Positions 60,362-64,000 of a stretch of DNA of 64,000 nucleotides are shown here, piece after piece. Source of the DNA: Pedobacter rhizosphaerae (GTDB lineage Bacteria > Bacteroidota > Bacteroidia > Sphingobacteriales > Sphingobacteriaceae); NCBI RefSeq assembly GCF_900111155.1, contig NZ_FOGG01000003.1, positions 1 to 64,000 of the forward strand, in the 5' to 3' direction. A model generated the notes under the pieces. That model ran no database searches and was not told the origin of the DNA. It saw only the letters and a list, made by a program, of their open reading frames with translations. Position 1 is the first letter of the stretch. Each line of letters starts with the position of its first letter. The position numbers were made by a program, and so were the translations under genes.

Positions 60362-61791
60362 TAATTGGGTTTAAATTGGTTTGTTAATGCGTTATCTGTT
60401 CTGAAGGGCAGAGCGGGTAGTCCTTGGCTAAAGAAAGTGCCTGTGGGATTTTCTGTCCAGTTGTAGCGAACCGCCGTGGGATTTTTTAATCCACCAGCTG
60501 ATACCACAACCTTACCGTTTATATTTTTAGCAACTGCAGGGATAAATTTTCCATCCTGGCCAGCAATGGTAAATCCTGTTATTGCAGTTGAATTGTTTTT
60601 CAGGTGTTCAAATGTCAAAATCGCTTCATCTCCTTTAAAAGAGGCAGACTTATAAATTGGCCCTGAATAGTTTATTTGCTGGTTGTAGGTTTTGGCCAGG
60701 GCCCACAGTGCCAATCGCCTGCCTACTTCCCATTTATAGGTTGGGTGAAGGTCATCATTGGAATCGGTTAGATCGTTCGTTGAAACCATTCCTGTATTGG
60801 GTAAGCGTAAAAGCTGCGTTTGTGCCTCCCAAAATAGTGGTTCGGTATCTTCCGTTAAAATCACTTTCCCTTTGGTTTTGGAGTAATTGAATGGGGCTAT
60901 CTGAACATAATAGAAAGGTAAATCGCCATCCTTCCAGGCTTTACGCCAGCTGTTGATGAGTGTTTTCATTTTATTCGAATAGCTTAGCGTCTCATTCAAA
61001 AAGCAATTCGTTTCCCCCTGGTACCAGAGAAAACCACGGATTTTAAATTGGGTTAAAGGCTCAATCATGGGGATATAAAACTTACCGGGGTCATTGCCAA
61101 CTTTCTCCTTTTTAAATTCATCAGCGGTTTTGAAGGCTTCGTTTGAAATCCAGGGCTCAATTGCACTTCCGGGAACGGCAGCAGAAATCATCCCTACCGG
61201 AACCCCTAGTTTTTGTTGAATTTCTTTCGCAAAGAAATAGCCAACTGCAGAAAATGCCCTTAATGCGGAATCCTGGGCTATACTCCAGCTTTTGTGAATG
61301 GAATCTGGCTTAATTAGGGTTTTACGATTGACCAGAAAAATTCTGATCTGATCATTTTTAGCCTTCGCCACCTCATCTAAAGGAAATCCCAGGTGCTCCT
61401 TTTTAGGTTTCGGGATTTTCACCAGTTTGCGCATGGCATATTCCATGTTGGATTGACCAGAACAAACCCACACTTCGCCCACTAAAATATTGCTTAAGGT
61501 AATCTGGTTCGACCCGGAAATGATCATTGACTGTGGTTTCCAGGATGTTTTTAAAGGGCTTAATTCTACCGTCCAATGGCCTGATTGATTAGTGGTCGCT
61601 TTGCGAACCTGTCCCGCAAAGCTCACAGAAATCTTCTCTCCAGGACTCGCAAAGCCCCAAATATTAAGGGTTTTATCTCGTTGTAAAACCATATTGCTCG
61701 ATAAAATCTGTGGCAGTAAAATTTTAGCATCTGCCGTCGTGGTGATGCAGAACAAAAAGAGAAAACCAAAATATTTGAATAAATACTTCAT
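60361..61791 (-). CDS. Sialate O-acetylesterase-type (SASA) carbohydrate esterase
   Basis: This 476-residue exported esterase has a signal peptide ending around TADA22. It has a beta domain with MVLQRDKTLNIWGFASPGEKISVSF, block I CSGQSNMEYAM with Ser114, WYQGETNCFLNE and the Asp/His block DDLHPTYKWEVGRRLALWAL. It is a distant paralogue of the SASA enzyme at 15423, with the same length but a different catalytic-loop sequence, so it may remove acetyl groups at another position. It directly follows the GH145-like gene (no gap). Confidence 0.88.
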   Translation of the reverse strand: MKYLFKYFGFLFLFCITTTADAKILLPQILSSNMVLQRDKTLNIWGFASPGEKISVSFAGQVRKATTNQSGHWTVELSPLKTSWKPQSMIISGSNQITLSNILVGEVWVCSGQSNMEYAMRKLVKIPKPKKEHLGFPLDEVAKAKNDQIRIFLVNRKTLIKPDSIHKSWSIAQDSALRAFSAVGYFFAKEIQQKLGVPVGMISAAVPGSAIEPWISNEAFKTADEFKKEKVGNDPGKFYIPMIEPLTQFKIRGFLWYQGETNCFLNETLSYSNKMKTLINSWRKAWKDGDLPFYYVQIAPFNYSKTKGKVILTEDTEPLFWEAQTQLLRLPNTGMVSTNDLTDSNDDLHPTYKWEVGRRLALWALAKTYNQQINYSGPIYKSASFKGDEAILTFEHLKNNSTAITGFTIAGQDGKFIPAVAKNINGKVVVSAGGLKNPTAVRYNWTENPTGTFFSQGLPALPFRTDNALTNQFKPN

Positions 61792-63615
61792 CTAAAATCC
61801 TGCTGTTTTTAAATATTTTATACTGTAACTGGCTTCTTTGGTCGATTCTCCTGCATTTGGTAAATCATAAGTCTGATCTGCAGGGGTATCCACGTCTGGA
61901 AAACGGCGCACATCACCAGTACGGAAAACAATCCTGGAAACTGTCGCAACAGGTTGAAAAGCCAAGCTCGTTAATACGTCTTTTCCGTTTACGGTAATAG
62001 TATAAAAGCGTGTAAAGGCATCTAATTTGAGTTTAATATCATAGGTTTCACCGGCCGTGTACTTCATAAAATTCTTGTATCGGGCACCGGCTTTGGCACT
62101 GATGGTACCTGCGGTATCGAATGTCAGTCTTACAGTAGCCATCCCTTTTTCATCTTGTAATTCAATCTCCAGCAGTCCGTGATCGCTTTGCTTTGGGGTA
62201 ACTGAAAACGAAGTCACCACTTTTCTCGAAGCCGGAAATAATCTTTCCGCTTTAGCGTAATCAAAAGGGTCTTTATCTTTTAAAACCAAGGTTCCGTTCT
62301 CTACCTTAACCGGTGCCCATAGCGGACTGTAGGTATTCCAAAGTGCCAACTCTTTACCTTTAGCCAGTTTGCTGAAATCTTCATCTACATGGGCAGATGC
62401 TTTATCATTTACCGGTAAAGGAATAGCCGACACCCAAATATCTTCCTTGTTCATGCTGTAGGTAATCCAAAGTTTTCCGTCAGCAGGTTTTCCATTTCCT
62501 TCTTCTATTCCACGAACGTATTGCGGACCATAAGATTTGTAATTTCCACCATAGCGCATTGGGGTAATTTCTCCATTTACGAGCAGCAGATTGGTATAAT
62601 CTAAACCATTTTTACTCGTAGAAATGGCTAATGGCCACCTGTATTCTGAAGGATTGTATACAGTGGCATAGTTTCCGTCAGCTGTTTTTTGCCCCCAGAT
62701 TTTAGCATTGCTGTTTACAAAACCCGGCGCACGACTGGCGTTTTCAGGCCAGCTTTTACCATTGTCGTTGCTGATAGCAGTAAGTGCATTTTTCCATAAG
62801 CCAACCACTCTACCATCAGGTAAATGGTAATAACAGAAGGCTTTATATTGTTTTTGCAAAGTGATTAAGGGATCTTTTCTATCAGCTTCTTCATTCCATT
62901 GTTGAGTCATTAACTTATTAGCCAATAATTCTTTACAGGCCTCAACAAAAGCTTTACTTTTACTGCGGGTGTATAGCGGATATCGGGTATTTTTTTCAGA
63001 ATAGCCTGGATTGTAATGAATAAAGTAGATTGGACCATAAGTGCCATCAGCCTTAATTTCCCTCACCGCTCTGCCTAATCCATTTCCATCATTGGGATCG
63101 TCTTTTGCATCGAAACTGATGGCGTAGAAACCCAGTACCAGAAAGACATTTTTAGTGGAAACATAAAACCCCATTCTTTGATGCATTACTGCGTCCAGAT
63201 CTTTAGCCACATCGGTTCTGCCTGCTTTCGTGGTACCATCAGCGATTCTGTAAATAGGAAAAATCACCTCTGGTTTGTTCCAGGTGTAACCATCTGCCGA
63301 AGTTTGTAACAGCGTTTGACCTGGGGGAATACTCTCTCCCACTTTGTCGCTCAAATATTCTACATAAAACTTATTGTTCCAATAAGCCAGCATGGGTGCG
63401 TGATTGTACGTCCAGCCAAAGTTTTCTGCAAGCTCAGGATGTTCCCTGTTTGCCCTGAAAGTTTGGATGCTGTGAACGCCCATAACAGGCGATAGCTGCC
63501 CGTGATGATAATCGGCATTTACCAGGGTTTTACCTGTGTAGCGTACGGTATCTTGTGCCTTGACTGATGAAAAAGCCAAAGCTGATAGAAACAATATATA
63601 TTTAGTTAATTTCAT
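61792..63615 (-). CDS. GH145-like beta-propeller enzyme (Rha-GlcA-type) with C-terminal lectin-like domain
   Basis: This 607-residue exported protein has a signal peptide ending at SVKAQ. Residues 25-425 look like a seven-bladed propeller with ADYHHGQLSPVMGVHSIQTFRANREHPE, FGWTYNHAPMLAYWNNKFYVEYL, AVMHQRMGFYVS and GRAVREIKADGTYGPIYFIHYN. These resemble GH145 and related PL families that remove rhamnose linked to glucuronic acid in arabinogalactans. GH145 hydrolysis depends on one histidine; here His48 lies in MGVHSI and is the candidate. Residues 430-590 form a beta-sandwich of concanavalin/DUF1080 type. The assignment rests on remembered motifs; a related lyase is the alternative. It is the first gene of its operon. 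Confidence 0.62.
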   Translation of the reverse strand: MKLTKYILFLSALAFSSVKAQDTVRYTGKTLVNADYHHGQLSPVMGVHSIQTFRANREHPELAENFGWTYNHAPMLAYWNNKFYVEYLSDKVGESIPPGQTLLQTSADGYTWNKPEVIFPIYRIADGTTKAGRTDVAKDLDAVMHQRMGFYVSTKNVFLVLGFYAISFDAKDDPNDGNGLGRAVREIKADGTYGPIYFIHYNPGYSEKNTRYPLYTRSKSKAFVEACKELLANKLMTQQWNEEADRKDPLITLQKQYKAFCYYHLPDGRVVGLWKNALTAISNDNGKSWPENASRAPGFVNSNAKIWGQKTADGNYATVYNPSEYRWPLAISTSKNGLDYTNLLLVNGEITPMRYGGNYKSYGPQYVRGIEEGNGKPADGKLWITYSMNKEDIWVSAIPLPVNDKASAHVDEDFSKLAKGKELALWNTYSPLWAPVKVENGTLVLKDKDPFDYAKAERLFPASRKVVTSFSVTPKQSDHGLLEIELQDEKGMATVRLTFDTAGTISAKAGARYKNFMKYTAGETYDIKLKLDAFTRFYTITVNGKDVLTSLAFQPVATVSRIVFRTGDVRRFPDVDTPADQTYDLPNAGESTKEASYSIKYLKTAGF

Positions 63616-63642
63616 TATTACGTTTTTTATTCAGTTACCTAC

Positions 63643-64000
63643 TCTTGTTAATCTGAGCTTGTAGAAGAACTATCAATAGTCCAGCGCTATATCCTTCGAT
63701 TACCTGTCCCGATTTTACATCGGGAAGCTCAGGATGACAAGGCTAAAGGCTCAGGATGACATTTCAAGTTGGATGACATCACAAGTAGTATATCTTTTTT
63801 TATTTCTTATTCATTTTACTCCCACATCTTGTCAGTCTGAGCTTGTCAAAGAGCTATCAATAGTCCAGCGCTATATCCTTCGACAAGCTCAGGATGACAA
63901 CGCTAAAGGCTCAGGATGACAACCTACGTAGGTGACATTTCTTATTTATCCTTATCATGCATCTATACTTCCACATCTTGTCAGTCTGAGCTTGTTGAAG
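63643..64000. repeat. Tandem ~150-185-bp repeats at the right edge
   Basis: Copies of TCTTGT(T/C)A(A/G)TCTGAGCTTGT followed by AACTATCAATAGTCCAGCGC and TATATCCTTCGA start near 63643 and 63828, and a third begins at 63977 and is cut by the window end. Each carries GCTCAGGATGACA twice. The first copy has an extra CCCGATTTTACATCGGG insertion. No gene is seen. Confidence 0.8.

Overview
The window looks like chromosomal DNA of a Bacteroidota member, most likely Sphingobacteriaceae (Pedobacter-like). The grounds are AT-rich coding DNA, many signal-peptide glycoside hydrolases packed into long operons, an araB-araD/araA set of Bacteroidota type, FucP- and SSS-type sugar transporters, DUF3826 and DUF5703 proteins, and many dispersed intergenic repeats carrying the core CCTTCGACAGGCTCAGGATGACA. 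This placement is inference; there is no rRNA or marker gene here.

Layout. 1-6.1 kb holds housekeeping and hypothetical genes: a frameshifted PhnB-like VOC gene, two small membrane proteins, a VOC protein, an AraC regulator, a Gfo/Idh/MocA oxidoreductase, a DUF421 membrane protein and peptidase E. 6.3-10.9 kb is L-arabinose catabolism (araB, araD, a repeat block, araA) behind two overlapping palindromes. 10.9-23.6 kb, minus strand, holds a zinc alcohol dehydrogenase, an SDR sugar dehydrogenase, a DUF5703 glycosidase-like protein, a sialate O-acetylesterase, a GH127-type beta-L-arabinofuranosidase, a GH106 alpha-L-rhamnosidase and a FucP-type transporter. 24-40.7 kb holds a MaoC hydratase and then one compact minus-strand operon that starts with GH78, a GH43-like protein and two GH2 enzymes and runs without a break into two signal-less solute-binding-protein-like genes flanking two class III CoA-transferases, then a Gfo/Idh oxidoreductase. 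An IclR regulator (about 41 kb) is divergent from this operon. 41.8-63.6 kb, minus strand, holds a GH78-like enzyme with an SSS symporter, an esterase/TIM-barrel/beta-helix-mutarotase/oxidoreductase operon, a GH78/DUF3826/sialidase-fold operon, and a GH145-like/SASA-esterase/GH2 operon. The last 0.4 kb is repeats.

How the genes fit together. The enzymes point to removal of rhamnose, arabinose, galactose and acetyl or other acyl groups from a branched pectic or arabinogalactan-type plant polysaccharide. The released monosaccharides would enter through FucP/SSS transporters; arabinose goes through AraA/B/D, and rhamnose or fucose may be mutarotated (C-terminal domain of the 836-residue protein) and oxidised (SDR/ADH). 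No SusC/SusD pair and no polysaccharide lyase or GH28 is seen in the window, so this is probably an accessory side-chain-trimming supercluster.

Most unusual points: (1) the SBP-like/CoA-transferase module translationally coupled to glycosidases; (2) a beta-helix glycosidase fused to an L-rhamnose-mutarotase-like domain; (3) an STN-domain/esterase fusion; (4) several families of intergenic repeats, including hairpins whose arms covary and a 160-bp MITE-like element; and (5) repeats that supply the ends of several proteins.
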